This document shows positions 9,487 through 19,705 of a stretch of 64,000 nt of DNA, in pieces (position 1 is the stretch's first letter; every line of letters begins with the position of its first letter). The stretch is from CAVSJR01 sp963728285 (GTDB lineage Bacteria; Actinomycetota; UBA4738; HRBIN12): NCBI GenBank assembly GCA_963728285.1, contig CAVSJR010000005.1, positions 595,927-659,926 on the forward strand, written 5' to 3'. Made by a program: the position numbers and the translations under genes. A model generated the notes under the pieces. The model was not told the origin of the DNA, made no database searches, and worked only from the letters and a program-made list of their open reading frames with translations.

Positions 9487-10269
9487 GTGCGCTACACGGC
9501 TCGCCACCGCCGCTCGGGCACGCCGGGACCGCCGCTCGTCCCCATCGTGGCCGGGCTCGTGGTGCTTCCGGTGGCCGTCGCGCTCGCCGTCTCGAGTGGC
9601 ATCGGCCGCTCCGTCGGCGAGGGCCGCGTCGGTGCTGACCGGCCTCCCGCCCGATCGGGCGCCGAGATCCCAGGCCTCGTGCCGCTCCCTCCCGCGACCT
9701 CCGAGGCGCCGGACCCGCGTCTGGTCGCGTTCGCGAGCTGGCGAAGCGTGGAGCTCCACCTCCTGTCGGCCGACGTCCGCTGCGTCTGCTATCACGAGGC
9801 CTCCTATCGCGACGCGATGGCGCTGCAGCCGATGGGCCGGATGCGACGCAACTACAACATCACGAAGTTCCCGCCGGACGAGCCTCGCACGGAGGGTCCC
9901 GACTACGTGATCATGTCGAGCCGCGGCCGCGGAACGCCGGCCACGTCCGCCGTGGATCTCGTCATGCCGAGGCGGACGCAGGTGCTGGCTCCCGTGACGG
10001 GCGTGGTCGCGAGGGTCCGCCGCTATCGCCTGTATGGGAGCCACCTCGACATCGCCGTCGAGATCCGGCCGGATTCCGACCACGGCGTGCGCGTCTCCAT
10101 GATTCATCTGGACGACTCGCAGGTCCGGGAGGGCGATCGCGTCGAGCAGGGCCTGTCGCCGATCGGCATCCCTCGAGCCTTCCCGTTCGGGGACCAGACC
10201 GACCTCTACATCCCCGGAGGCCACCCGCACGTGCACGTCGAGATCATCGACCTCACGCGGAGGAAGTAG
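9487..10269 (+). CDS. membrane-anchored M23 (LytM-like) domain protein, catalytic ligands not all evident
   Basis: Start GTG 9487. A hydrophobic segment at residues 18-40 anchors the protein or acts as a signal. The C-terminal 110 residues resemble the lysostaphin-type M23 fold: APVTGVVARVRRYRLYGSHLDIAVEI, MIHLDDSQVREGDRVEQG and HPHVHVEI, where HxHxE is the last zinc motif. The first His/Asp pair of active M23 peptidases (HxxxD) is not obvious. The protein may therefore be a peptidoglycan endopeptidase or a non-catalytic relative. No interacting partner is encoded nearby. Confidence 0.6.
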   Translation: MRYTARHRRSGTPGPPLVPIVAGLVVLPVAVALAVSSGIGRSVGEGRVGADRPPARSGAEIPGLVPLPPATSEAPDPRLVAFASWRSVELHLLSADVRCVCYHEASYRDAMALQPMGRMRRNYNITKFPPDEPRTEGPDYVIMSSRGRGTPATSAVDLVMPRRTQVLAPVTGVVARVRRYRLYGSHLDIAVEIRPDSDHGVRVSMIHLDDSQVREGDRVEQGLSPIGIPRAFPFGDQTDLYIPGGHPHVHVEIIDLTRRK

Positions 10270-10282
10270 CGGCGTTCGAACG

Positions 10283-11107
10283 CTACGACGCGTAGCTGAT
10301 CCGGGGATGCATCCCCTCGGGGATCGTGTAGTAGCCGTCCGCGGAACGCCCGAAGGCGATCGACTCGCCGCCCCCGACGGGCGCCGGGCATGGTCGTTGC
10401 CGCAGCGCATGGGTCACGCGCCGCGAGTGCGTCCACGGGAAGAAGTAGCCGCTCGAGTACCCCTTCACGATGATGCCGCGGCCGCTGAGGTCGGCTGCGG
10501 TGACGTAGCTGAACGGCAGCCGTCCGACGCGCCGAAGCCGGAGGTGATCGCCGGACCGAAGGTGCGAGAGATCGGCGCGGAACACGTCGGACCTCTGCGA
10601 ATCCTTGGAGAAGATGAACAGCTGGTCCCGGCGACCGTCCACGATCATCGCCTCGGCGTTATGGGCGACCCGGTTCGGATAGATCATGGTCGCGGACCTG
10701 GCTCGCACAGCGGAGCGCCGCAGCCGCGGCTCCCCGACCCAGTAGAGGGTCACGTACGGGCGCTGCGTGGCGTTGTCGCCGATGTCGCCGATCCAGATGC
10801 GTCCGCCGGCCCGGGCCATGTCCTCCCAGTCGCGATTCTCGGCGCGGCGCACCCGCATGCGCGCTCGCAGCCGCCCCTCCGTCGAGATCGCCGAGAGGAA
10901 CGGCCCGTTGCCGGAATCCTCCGTCACCCACAGAAGGCGCGCAGCACGACGGGAGGACGCGATGCCGGAGATCTCGTGAAATCGATCGCTGCGGACCGTG
11001 CCGACGACCCGAACGGGACCGAACCGGGCACACGCCGCGACGGGCCCCGCGAACAACGCGGTGCATGACGCGATCAGGACGAGGACGACGATGGTCCTCC
11101 GAGGCAT
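10283..11107 (-). CDS. secreted hypothetical protein, probable beta-propeller
   Basis: The 274-residue protein has a clear signal peptide (residues 1-26, ending AGPVAA). The mature part contains blades with HEISGIASS, WVTEDSGNG, DWEDMA, IGDIGDNA, NAEAM and ESIAF. These acidic motifs recur in a family of exported actinobacterial proteins whose sequence resembles phytase or SdiA-regulated beta-propellers. The motifs suggest metal or ligand binding at the centre of the propeller. No enzymatic activity can be assigned. Confidence 0.6.
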   Translation of the reverse strand: MPRRTIVVLVLIASCTALFAGPVAACARFGPVRVVGTVRSDRFHEISGIASSRRAARLLWVTEDSGNGPFLSAISTEGRLRARMRVRRAENRDWEDMARAGGRIWIGDIGDNATQRPYVTLYWVGEPRLRRSAVRARSATMIYPNRVAHNAEAMIVDGRRDQLFIFSKDSQRSDVFRADLSHLRSGDHLRLRRVGRLPFSYVTAADLSGRGIIVKGYSSGYFFPWTHSRRVTHALRQRPCPAPVGGGESIAFGRSADGYYTIPEGMHPRISYAS

Positions 11108-11235
11108 GGCGACACCTCCAGGGGGAGAGGACGGTGGCCGACCATACCCAACCGCCTCCGACGTGGCAAGCGGACGAGATCGTCCGCGACGTTGCTCCCC
11201 GCCGTGGGCGGGGTCCCCTGGATCGCGCGACTAGC

Positions 11236-11463
11236 CTATGGGAACTTCACCTTCTCGAAGCCGGCCACGGTGCCCTGGCCGAGGAGCGCCACGCCCGCGA
11301 TCACGATCGCCGCGATGAAGGCCAGCATGATCGCGTACTCGACCGCCGTCGCGCCGCTCGGGTCGTGCACGTGACCGCCACGGCCCTCCCACCAGGTTCG
11401 CGCTCGCGTGAGCGCCAGGATCAGCCGCTCGTACGCCACGTTCCATCCCCCCTCGCTTCCCAT
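11236..11463 (-). CDS. Flp-family type IVb pilin
   Basis: This 75-residue prepilin has a long basic leader (about 37 residues) before GATAVEYAIMLAFIAAIVIAG, the Flp signature. The leader is cleaved after Gly, Glu5 is conserved, and a hydrophobic helix forms the pilus core. Such pilins build thin Tad/Flp adhesion pili. No Tad secretion ATPase, prepilin peptidase or second pilin lies in the window, so the assembly genes must be elsewhere. The leader is longer than the usual 10-25 residues; a shorter start inside it is possible. Confidence 0.85.
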   Translation of the reverse strand: MGSEGGWNVAYERLILALTRARTWWEGRGGHVHDPSGATAVEYAIMLAFIAAIVIAGVALLGQGTVAGFEKVKFP

Positions 11464-11570
11464 CCGACGGGTCGAGGCGCCAGCCGCGGGGACCTCGTCG
11501 GTCCTCTAGGAGGCATCGACCGCAGCGCCGCCGTTTCTTGAGCCGGAATTCGGCCCGGGGAAGGGAGGGG

Positions 11571-12161
11571 ATGGAGGAGATGGGATGCCACGACGCCGAA
11601 TGGGACAATCCATGCGTGGGACTCCCGATCGAGACGCCGCGCCTGCGGATCCGGCCCTTCACGCCGGTCGATGCCGCTCACATCCACGAGGCCTACAGCG
11701 ATTCCGAGGTCGGGACGCCGCTGGAGCCCGGAGGGGCGACGAACGGCCTGGAGGACACGATCGACGTCGTCGACCACGTCATCGCCTTCCACAAGGAGCA
11801 CGGCACCGGGCCCTGGGCGGTCGAGGAGCTCGCCTCCTCGCGCGTCATCGGCGACTGCGGCCTGTTTCCGGCGGATCGTTCCGACGCCGGACTCGACGGC
11901 GACCTGGAGCTGGCGTTTCGGCTCCGCCGGGCCTCCTGGGGCCTGGGGTATGCCACCGAGGCCGCCGGCGCGGTGATCGCCTACGGGTTCGAGGATCTCG
12001 GGGCGTCGAGGATCGTCGCCGACGTCGATGCGGAGAACGCGGCGTCCTCCCGCGTCCTCGAGAAGCTCGGATTCGTCGTCGTGGGGACGGGAGCGGAGCG
12101 AGGGACGTCGCTGCTGTACTACGCGCTGGACGCTCCCCGCACGGGGGGATCCGGAGCGTGA
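11571..12161 (+). CDS. GNAT-family N-acetyltransferase (RimJ/RimL-like)
   Basis: The product has about 196 residues and begins its domain with TPRLRIRPFTPVDA. The acetyl-CoA loop region reads LRRASWGLGYATEA, and the C-terminal strand-helix is ENAASSRVLEKLGF. This is the protein-N-terminal/ribosomal-protein acetyltransferase branch; the true acceptor is unknown. ATG 11571 and ATG 11580 are both possible; GGAGGAG precedes the second. It ends 4 bp before the dehydrogenase start, so the two are probably cotranscribed. Confidence 0.8.
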   Translation: MEEMGCHDAEWDNPCVGLPIETPRLRIRPFTPVDAAHIHEAYSDSEVGTPLEPGGATNGLEDTIDVVDHVIAFHKEHGTGPWAVEELASSRVIGDCGLFPADRSDAGLDGDLELAFRLRRASWGLGYATEAAGAVIAYGFEDLGASRIVADVDAENAASSRVLEKLGFVVVGTGAERGTSLLYYALDAPRTGGSGA

Positions 12162-12165
12162 ATCG

Positions 12166-15100
12166 ATGAGCACGATCGACCAGTCGCCGGCCGTCGACGA
12201 TCCCGTCGTCGGGGAGCTCCTCGAGCGCATCCACGAACGATTCCCCGCCGAGCGCGCGGAGCCGCTCGCCGCCTTCGCGAAGGCCTACATGCGGCGCCTG
12301 CCCGACGAGCAATTCGCGGCGCAGCCGGCGGAGGAGCTGTTCGCCCACGTGGCGAGCGTCTTCGAGTTCGCCGACTCGAGGGGAACCGAGCCGATCGCCG
12401 TTCGCGCGTTCAACCCGAGCCTCGCCGAGCACGGCTACCAGACGCTCGGGACCGTCGTCGAGGTCAACGCCGAGGATGCGCCGTTCCTGATCGACTCGGT
12501 CATCGAGGAGATCCAGGCCCGGGGGCTTCAGATCTTCCGGATGCTCCATCCGGTCGTGGGCACCGAACGGGACGAGCAGGGAAGCATCGTTCGCGTCCTC
12601 CACGCCCGCGAGGCGAAGGTCCGCGAGTCGGTCGAGCACTTCGAGCTCGATCGACGCGTCCCCGAGAAGAACCTGCCGGCGCTGGAGTCGTCCATCCGCC
12701 GCGTGCTCCGGGACGTGCGTCTCGCCGTTCGCGACTTCCAGCCGATGCAGGACCGCGTCCGGCGAATGATCGAGCTCGCCAAGGCGGGATCGGTGCTGTA
12801 CGACCACGACGAGGTCTCCGAGGCCGTGGCGTTCCTCGAGTGGCTGCTCGATCTGAACTTCGTCTTCCTCGGCTATCGGGAGTACGAGCTCGTGGAGACC
12901 GAGGAGGGACGAGCGCTCGAGGTGGTGCCGGACTCCGGCCTCGGGATCCTCTCCAATCCGAAGCGATCCGGCTACGCCAAGCCGGTCCCGCTCGCGTCGA
13001 TCCGCCCCGACCTCCGCCAGCGGATCGAGGGCGGCGACCTGCTCGTCATCTCGAAGACCAACGCGACCTCCACCGTTCACCGGCACGCGAAGATGGACTA
13101 CATCGGCATCCGCAAGGTGACCCCGTCCGGCGAGATCGCGGGCGAGGCCCGGCTCGTCGGGTTGTTCACCTCGAAGGCCTACATGGAGCCGGCCAGCCGC
13201 ACGCCGCTGCTGCACCGAAAGCTGGAGCAGATCCTCCAGGCGGAGGACCTGTTCGAGGGCTCACACGATCAGAAGACCGTGATTCAGCTCTTCGAGGCGT
13301 TCCCCAAGGACGAGCTGTTCACCGCGCCGACCGAGGACATCCGTCGCCAGGTCATGGGCCTGCTCGGCCTGCAGGAGCAGCAGCGCGTCAGGCTGTTCGT
13401 CCGCCGGGATCTGGTCGGGCGGAGCGTCTCGATCCTCGTCGCCCTTCCGCGTGACCGGTTCAACGCCGAGCTGCGCATCAAGCTCCAGGAGCTGTTCCTC
13501 GAGCGATTCGGCGGGTCGTCGATCGACTATCACCTCGCGCTCGGGGAGACCGACCCGGCACAGATCTTCTTCACCGTGTGGATCAGCTCCGGACAGGTCC
13601 CCGACGTGTCGTTCACCGAGCTCGAGCGCGAGGTCGTGAAGCTGACCCGGACCTGGGAGGACGAGCTCCTCGGGCAGCTCGTCGAGCGCTTCGGGCCCGA
13701 TCGCGGCCGCGCGCTCGCCGAGCGCTGGGCGCCCCGCTTTCCCGACTACTACAAGTCGACGTCGATGCGCATCGTCGGCGGAGACATCGCGCGCCTGGAG
13801 GAGCTCGAGTCGAGCGACGAGACCTTCGTCATCGGGCTGCAGAACGAGGAGCCGGGAGGAACGGGGGAGCCGCTCACCCGCCTCAGCCTCTATAAGAAGG
13901 ACGGCAAGCTCGAGCTGTCGAGGGTGCTGCCCGTGCTGGAGGCGCTGGGCCTGCGCGTGGTGGAGGAGGTTCCGGTCCGCCTGCTCGGCGCCGACGGGAG
14001 GACGTTCATCCACGATTTCGGCGTCCTGGGTCCCGACCGTCACGCGCTCGACCTCGACGCCACCGGCGAGCGCGTCGCGAGGGCGGTGGCGGCCGTCCTG
14101 CGCGGCGAGGCTCGATCCGACCGCCTGAGCCGGCTCATCGTCACCTCGAGGCTCGATCACAAGCAGGTCGGCATCCTTCGCGCCTACCGCTTCTACTGGC
14201 AGCGGGTGGGCTCGTCGTTCACGTCCACCTACATGAACGACACCCTCGCGTCGAACCCGGCGATCGCGGAGAAGCTCGTGCGCCTGTTCGAGCTCCGCTT
14301 CGACCCGGCGCTCGCGGCCGACGCCGACGGCGGCGACGTGCGGGGGGCGCTCCGCGAGGACATCCTCCACGACCTCGACGAGGTGGCCTCCCTCGACCAG
14401 GATCGGATCCTTCGCGGCTTCCTCGGCCTGATCGACGCGACCGTCCGCACGAACGCGTACCGCGCCGATCGGCGGAGCCTGTCGCTCAAGCTCCGCTCGG
14501 CCGACGTCCCGGACATGCCCAAGCCCTACCCGCTGTTCGAGATCTTCGTCTACACCCCGGAGGTGGAGGGGATCCACCTGCGCGGCGGGATGGTGGCGCG
14601 AGGGGGCATCCGCTGGTCCGACCGCAAGGAGGACTATCGGACGGAGATCCTCGGGCTCATGAAGGCCCAGATGACGAAGAACGCCGTCATCGTGCCGACC
14701 GGATCGAAGGGCGGGTTCGTGCTCCGCGACCCTCCCGAGGATCCGGCGGCCCTGAAGGAGGAGGTCCGCCGCCGCTACATCACCTTCATGCAGGGCCTGC
14801 TCGACGTCACCGACAACCTGGTCAAGGGCCGGGTGTCGCATCCGGACGACGTGGTGGTCCACGACGACGACGACCCCTACCTCGTCGTCGCGGCGGACAA
14901 GGGCACGGCGGCGCTCTCGGATACCGCGAACGAGGTCTCGCGCGAGTACGGGTTCTGGCTCGGCGACGCCTTCGCCTCGGGCGGATCCCACGGCTACGAC
15001 CACAAGGCCCTGGGGATCACCGCCCGAGGGGCGTGGGAGTCGGTGAAGCGCCACTTCCGCGAGATGGGCCACGACGTCATGACCCAGCCGTTCAGCGTCG

Positions 15101-16983
15101 TCGGGATCGGCGACATGTCGGGCGACGTCTTCGGCAACGGCATGCTGCTCTCACGCCAGATCCGCCTGCTCGCGGCGTTCGATCACCGTCACGTCTTCAT
15201 CGACCCCGATCCAGATCCCGAGCGCAGCTTCGAGGAGCGCCGCCGGCTCTTCGACGCCGGGGCCGGAACGACCTGGGAGAGCTACGACGCCTCGCTGATC
15301 TCAGAGGGCGGAGGCGTCTATCCCAGGACGGCCAAGCACATCGAGCTCTCGCCGCAGGCTCGGGCGGCGCTCGGGATCGAGGCGGCGTCGCTCACGCCCA
15401 GCGAGCTCATCGGCGCCGTCCTGCGAGCCCCGGTCGACCTGCTCTGGAACGGGGGCATCGGGACCTACGTCAAGGCGTCGAGCGAGTCCAACGAGGACGT
15501 GGGGGACAAGGCCAACGACGCCGTCCGGATCAACGGCAACGAGCTCCGCGCCCGCGCGGTGGGGGAGGGCGGCAACCTCGGCTTCACGCAGCCCGGCCGC
15601 ATCGAGTACGCGTGGGAGGGCGGCCGCATCAACACCGACTTCATCGACAACTCCGGCGGGGTCGACCTGTCCGACCACGAGGTCAACCTGAAGATCCTCC
15701 TCGGCCTCGCGATGGAGCGCGGGGAGATCGACGCCGAGGCGCGGGATGCGCTGATCCACGAGGTCGTGGACGACGTCGTCGCGCACGTCCTCTACGACAA
15801 CTTCCTTCAGGCGCAGATCCTCTCCCAGGCGGCGGAGAAGTCGGCGATTCGGCTCGAGGCCTACGAGGACCTCATGCAGGCGCTCGAGCGCGAGGGCATC
15901 CTCGACCGGGAGATCGAGCATCTGCCCTCCACCGACGAGATGGCGGAACGGGGACGGTCGGGGCGGGGGATGACCCGGCCCGCGCTCGCGGTGCTGCTGG
16001 CCTACGCGAAGCGGAGCCTGTCCGCGGCGCTCCTGCACTCCGACCTGCCCGACGTCGCCTACTTCGAGGAGGACCTGAAGTCGTATTTCCCCCCGCGGGT
16101 CGTCGAGCGGTTCGGTCCGCTCGTCACCGAGCACCCGCTCCGTCGCGAGCTGATCGCGACGATCGTGGCCAACGACATCGTGAACTCCCAGGGCATCACG
16201 TTCGTCTCGCGCCTCGCGGCCGAGACCGGCGCCGAGCCGGCCGACATCGCTCGAGCCCACCGGATCGCGAGGGACGTGACGGGAGCCGTGGAACGATGGG
16301 AGGCGATCGAGTCGCTCACCGGCACGATCCCGCCGCAGGTGCAGAACGAGCTCATGGCCGGCGTCGACTGGCTCGTGGAGACGACCTCGCGCTGGTACCT
16401 CGCGCGGGCGAGCGGGAAGAGGCTCGCCGAGGCGATCGACGAGGCGAGGGACTCCTTCCACGGGCTCTCGGAGGTCATCGCCCAGGTCGGGCCCGAGGAG
16501 TGGCGCGCGCGGCGCGAGGAGGCCGTCGGCGAGCTCGTCGAGCATGGCGTCCCCGAGGACATCGCCCGGCGCCACGCGTTCGAGCCGGAGCTCGTGCACG
16601 GCCCCGACATCATCCAGCTGGCGCGCGACTCGGGCCGCTCGATCGATGAGGTCGCCCGCATCTTCTTCCAGCTCGGAGGGCGGTTTTGGATCGACTGGCT
16701 CGAGGCGGAGCTGGAGCGCCTGCCGACGGGCTCGCGCTGGCAGCGGTGGGCGCTGCAGGCCATGGAGGACGACCTGCTGCTGTTGCGACGGCAGCTGGCC
16801 GAGCGCGTGCTGTCCGAGGCCGGCCTGCGCACCCCCGAGGACGCCGTCGATGCCTACCTCGCCGGGCGAACCGAGGCCTACGAGCGCCTGCGGCGGTTCA
16901 TGGATTCGCTCGAGGCCGACGGCGTGCACGACCTCGCGCCGCTCACCGTGGCCGTCCGGCAGATTCGCGCGCTCGTCGGCTGA
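12166..16983 (+). CDS. NAD-dependent glutamate dehydrogenase, large (about 180-kDa) type
   Basis: The 1605-residue protein is the large NAD-specific glutamate dehydrogenase, which oxidises glutamate to 2-oxoglutarate and ammonia. An N-terminal ACT-like regulatory region (residues 1-700) precedes the catalytic core. The core is visible at GGIRWSDRKEDYRTEILGL, with QMTKNAVIVPTGSKGGFV carrying active-site lysines, and the NAD-binding segment at FSVVGIGDMSGDVFGNGM. Length matches the family (about 1600-1650) and the frame is unbroken across 4.8 kb, unlike many neighbours. ATG 12166 is chosen because homology starts there (TIDQSPAVDD). It feeds the TCA cycle, in keeping with fumarase a few kilobases away, although the two are not in one operon. 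Confidence 0.96.
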   Translation: MSTIDQSPAVDDPVVGELLERIHERFPAERAEPLAAFAKAYMRRLPDEQFAAQPAEELFAHVASVFEFADSRGTEPIAVRAFNPSLAEHGYQTLGTVVEVNAEDAPFLIDSVIEEIQARGLQIFRMLHPVVGTERDEQGSIVRVLHAREAKVRESVEHFELDRRVPEKNLPALESSIRRVLRDVRLAVRDFQPMQDRVRRMIELAKAGSVLYDHDEVSEAVAFLEWLLDLNFVFLGYREYELVETEEGRALEVVPDSGLGILSNPKRSGYAKPVPLASIRPDLRQRIEGGDLLVISKTNATSTVHRHAKMDYIGIRKVTPSGEIAGEARLVGLFTSKAYMEPASRTPLLHRKLEQILQAEDLFEGSHDQKTVIQLFEAFPKDELFTAPTEDIRRQVMGLLGLQEQQRVRLFVRRDLVGRSVSILVALPRDRFNAELRIKLQELFLERFGGSSIDYHLALGETDPAQIFFTVWISSGQVPDVSFTELEREVVKLTRTWEDELLGQLVERFGPDRGRALAERWAPRFPDYYKSTSMRIVGGDIARLEELESSDETFVIGLQNEEPGGTGEPLTRLSLYKKDGKLELSRVLPVLEALGLRVVEEVPVRLLGADGRTFIHDFGVLGPDRHALDLDATGERVARAVAAVLRGEARSDRLSRLIVTSRLDHKQVGILRAYRFYWQRVGSSFTSTYMNDTLASNPAIAEKLVRLFELRFDPALAADADGGDVRGALREDILHDLDEVASLDQDRILRGFLGLIDATVRTNAYRADRRSLSLKLRSADVPDMPKPYPLFEIFVYTPEVEGIHLRGGMVARGGIRWSDRKEDYRTEILGLMKAQMTKNAVIVPTGSKGGFVLRDPPEDPAALKEEVRRRYITFMQGLLDVTDNLVKGRVSHPDDVVVHDDDDPYLVVAADKGTAALSDTANEVSREYGFWLGDAFASGGSHGYDHKALGITARGAWESVKRHFREMGHDVMTQPFSVVGIGDMSGDVFGNGMLLSRQIRLLAAFDHRHVFIDPDPDPERSFEERRRLFDAGAGTTWESYDASLISEGGGVYPRTAKHIELSPQARAALGIEAASLTPSELIGAVLRAPVDLLWNGGIGTYVKASSESNEDVGDKANDAVRINGNELRARAVGEGGNLGFTQPGRIEYAWEGGRINTDFIDNSGGVDLSDHEVNLKILLGLAMERGEIDAEARDALIHEVVDDVVAHVLYDNFLQAQILSQAAEKSAIRLEAYEDLMQALEREGILDREIEHLPSTDEMAERGRSGRGMTRPALAVLLAYAKRSLSAALLHSDLPDVAYFEEDLKSYFPPRVVERFGPLVTEHPLRRELIATIVANDIVNSQGITFVSRLAAETGAEPADIARAHRIARDVTGAVERWEAIESLTGTIPPQVQNELMAGVDWLVETTSRWYLARASGKRLAEAIDEARDSFHGLSEVIAQVGPEEWRARREEAVGELVEHGVPEDIARRHAFEPELVHGPDIIQLARDSGRSIDEVARIFFQLGGRFWIDWLEAELERLPTGSRWQRWALQAMEDDLLLLRRQLAERVLSEAGLRTPEDAVDAYLAGRTEAYERLRRFMDSLEADGVHDLAPLTVAVRQIRALVG

Positions 16984-17138
16984 CGAGCCGTTCGGTCCCT
17001 CGGCCGGGGCCGGACGGTCCCGCCGGTTGCGCCACGTCCCCAGACCTTCGGGTGGATCTGCGGAGCGGGTCTCGACGGCGGCCGTGTCGTCGGCCTACGA
17101 TGCCTCGAGTCCCGAACCCCCGGAGGGCAACGCCTTTC

Positions 17139-17525
17139 ATGAACAACGAACCGTCAGCGCACCGCCCGGTCGATCCGGACGCCGAGCCGCCGATCGCTCC
17201 GGCGCTCGGCCCCGACGACATCGTCGTCGGCCACGACGATCTCAGCATCATCGTCGAGGCGGCCTCGCCGGCCTCGCCGTCCGAGCCCCGCGTCGCCGGA
17301 ACCGAGGACCTTCGCGCCATGTCCGAGCGCCTGCGGCGAGTGGAGGAGGAGCTCGACGGGGTGTTTCAGACGATCGGCCGGCTGCTCCGAGGCGGCGACG
17401 CCTCCGATCCCGAGGGCAGGCGCCTCGCCGCCGACGCCGTCCGCCTCGAGGAGATCGAGAAGCGGTTGGGCGAGCCGGGATCCGAGCGCCACGCTCGTGG
17501 CGAAGGGGAGCGTCCGGCTCCCTGA
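17139..17525 (+). CDS. hypothetical acidic protein with coiled coil
   Basis: The product has 128 residues. The N-terminal half is rich in Pro, Asp and Ala and looks disordered. The second half (about residues 55-115: DLRAMSERLRRVEEELDGVF, then LAADAVRLEEIEKRLG) is a coiled coil. No signal peptide or membrane segment is visible. The start ATG 17139 follows CGGAGGG by about 10 bases. It follows the glutamate dehydrogenase gene by 155 bp on the same strand. Family not recognised. Confidence 0.55.
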   Translation: MNNEPSAHRPVDPDAEPPIAPALGPDDIVVGHDDLSIIVEAASPASPSEPRVAGTEDLRAMSERLRRVEEELDGVFQTIGRLLRGGDASDPEGRRLAADAVRLEEIEKRLGEPGSERHARGEGERPAP

Positions 17526-17563
17526 CACGGGGTCCCCTGCGAGCCCCGTGATAGCGTCGCCCG

Positions 17564-18043
17564 ATGGCGGAGCCGGCGCTGCATCCGGACATCGAGCCGT
17601 TCGCCTTCCTGCTCGGAACGTGGCGAGGCGGCGGGTCCGGCGACTATCCGACGATCGATCCGTTTCGCTACGGCGAGGAGATGCGCTTCGAGCACGTCGG
17701 CGACCCATTCCTGCTCTACGCCCAGCGGAGTTGGCTGCTGGGGGACGACCCGATGCCGCTGCACTTCGAACGCGGCTTCCTCCGTCCCGGCGCAGGCCCG
17801 GGGGAGGTCGAGCTCACGCTCGCGCATCCCCTCGGGCTGACCGAGGTGGCCGAGGGCTCGATCCGGGGAACGCGCATCGACGTCGTCTCGACGTCGGTGG
17901 CCTCCACGTCGACCGGCTCTCCCGTGACGCGGCTGGAGCGGCGCATCGAGGTCGACGGCGATCGATTGCGCTACGAGCTCCGAATGGCCACCACGGAGGT
18001 GCTCCCGACGCGCCATCTCGTCGGCGAGCTTCGAAGGATGTGA
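17564..18043 (+). CDS. nitrobindin-like heme-binding beta-barrel protein
   Basis: The 159-residue protein opens with FAFLLGTWRGGGSGDYPTI, the GxWxGxG signature of the THAP4/nitrobindin family (DUF1794). Alternating beta strands follow, ending with the conserved histidine region TRHLVGELRRM. Family members form a ten-stranded barrel that binds ferric heme through a C-terminal His and react with nitric oxide or peroxynitrite. Length is normal. Heme binding here is inferred. Confidence 0.8.
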   Translation: MAEPALHPDIEPFAFLLGTWRGGGSGDYPTIDPFRYGEEMRFEHVGDPFLLYAQRSWLLGDDPMPLHFERGFLRPGAGPGEVELTLAHPLGLTEVAEGSIRGTRIDVVSTSVASTSTGSPVTRLERRIEVDGDRLRYELRMATTEVLPTRHLVGELRRM

Positions 18044-18075
18044 GGTCGCCGAGCGCGGAAGGCCTCGGGCGTGGC

Positions 18076-19705
18076 TCAGATGTCGTCGCCCGCCGACCCT
18101 CCGTCGTCGATCTCCGCGCCGGCTTGGCGAGCGTCGGGCAGGAAGACCCGGAACGACGCGCCCCCGCCCTCCCGTTCCTCGACCCAGGCGTTTCCGCCCT
18201 GGAGCTGGGAGAACCTTCGGACGAGCGAGAGGCCGATGCCCACGCCGGGCGCGTGCACCGGTGAGGCGGGTCCGCGGTTGAACGGCTCGAAGATCTCCTC
18301 GCGCACCTCGGCGGGGACCCCCGGGCCGTCGTCCTCGATCACGATCAGCACGCCCCCGTCGGCCTCGTGGGTCGCCACCCAGACGTGGGAGCTCGTCGGG
18401 GCATGCTTGGCGCTGTTCGCGAGGAGGTTCTCGACGATCCGCTCGACCTTGGGCGGATCGACGGCCGCGACGACGTGGTCGACGTCGGCCTCCACCTTGC
18501 GGCGCAGCGACTGATCCGATTCCCGGACGAGCCGGAGGACGAGCTCGCCGACGTCGGTCTCCTTGAAGTTGGGCTCGATGATGCCGCGCGAGAGCCGGTC
18601 GAGGTCGAGCAGATCGTGCACGAGGCGATCCAGCTTGCGAGCGTTCGAGGCGATCCTCGTGCCCAGCTCGTGCACCTCGTCGGTCTCGAGCTCGATGTCG
18701 TCGCGGCCGAGCGTGATGGCGAGCCCGAGGATCGCGGCGAGCGGAGTCCGCAGATCGTGCGACACCGCCTGAAGGAACGTGTTCTTCATCTCGTCGACCT
18801 CGCGCAGCCGCTGCGCGGTCTCTCGCTCGACGCGAAGGTCCCGTTCGAGCTCGGCCGCCCGCCGCTGCGCGGTGATGTCCACCATGACGCCCTGCCACTG
18901 AATCGGCGTCCCGTCCTCGTCGTAGAGGACGGCGGATTCATCGTGGATCCAGATCGTCCGGCCGTCCCGCGTGAGCATCCGGTATTCGGCCGTGAACGGC
19001 TCCATCGTCGCGTCGGCCTCCTCGTCCAGGCGCCGAACGCGCTCGCGGTCGTCCGGATGGACCGAGCGCAGCCAGATGTCGGGGTCGCGCATCCACTCGG
19101 CGGGCGGGATGCCGAGCATCGTCCTCGGACCGCGGGCTCACGTACATCACCGAGGTGTCGCCGACGGCGTCCTCGGAGATGGGCTCGGTGTAGACGATGA
19201 CGGGAAGCTGCTCGACGAGCGCTCGGTAGCGGGCCTCCGCGTCGCGCTGCTGCTCCTCGATCACCTTCCGCGCGGTGACGTCGAGGATGAGCCCGCGGAC
19301 GACGGTGGAACGGGCGTCGAGGTCCGCGACCACGTGTCCGACCTGCCGGAGCCAGAGGACGCGGTCGCCGCGCGCCAGGAACCGGTACTCGATGTCGTGC
19401 AGCGCCCCGGGGATCGTCGACGCCTGCTTGAACTCCTGGATCGCGCGGGCCCGATCGTCCGGATGGAGATGGCGGATCCAAAAGCCGCGCTCGGAGAGCC
19501 ATTCGTCGGGCGTGAAGCCGACGATCGTCGTGGCGCCCTCGCTCACGAACCGGAACTCCCCGCCGTCGTCGGCCTCCCATACGATCGCGTCGAGGTCCTC
19601 GACGAGGCCGCGGAGGTGCGCCAGCTCCCGCGTGAGGTCCCGGTCCGCGCGCCGCGACCGGCCGAGCTTCGTCGCCGGGCGCCCGCGCGCGTCCCTGGCC
19701 GTCAT
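18076..19705 (-). CDS. PAS-PAS sensor histidine kinase (frameshifted)
   Basis: Domain order is PAS with PAC (about residues 25-150), PAS with PAC (about 150-280), HisKA with H box FLQAVSHDLRTPL, and HATPase_c with N box NLLANSAKHAP and G boxes DDGPGVP and GVGIGLSLVRR. A one-base insertion near 19125 separates the first 190 codons from the rest. Corrected length is about 540. There are no membrane segments, so it should sense a cytoplasmic signal. The start ATG (19705) overlaps the stop of the upstream gamma-glutamyltranspeptidase gene as ATGA, implying translational coupling. No response regulator is adjacent. Confidence 0.85.

Noticed and set aside
12028..12165. Extra N-terminal codons for the glutamate dehydrogenase
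   Set aside because: They overlap the acetyltransferase gene and show no homology; ATG 12166 is at the family start.
13261..15072. Long open frames antisense to the glutamate dehydrogenase gene (about 600 codons; also 15301-16929)
   Set aside because: They are shadows of a high-GC gene: no ribosome-binding site, no family, and the sense frame is a full known enzyme.
17526..17550. 7-bp inverted repeat CACGGGG/CCCCGTG after the gene ending at 17525
   Set aside because: No T-rich run follows, and such short GC arms occur by chance in this base composition.
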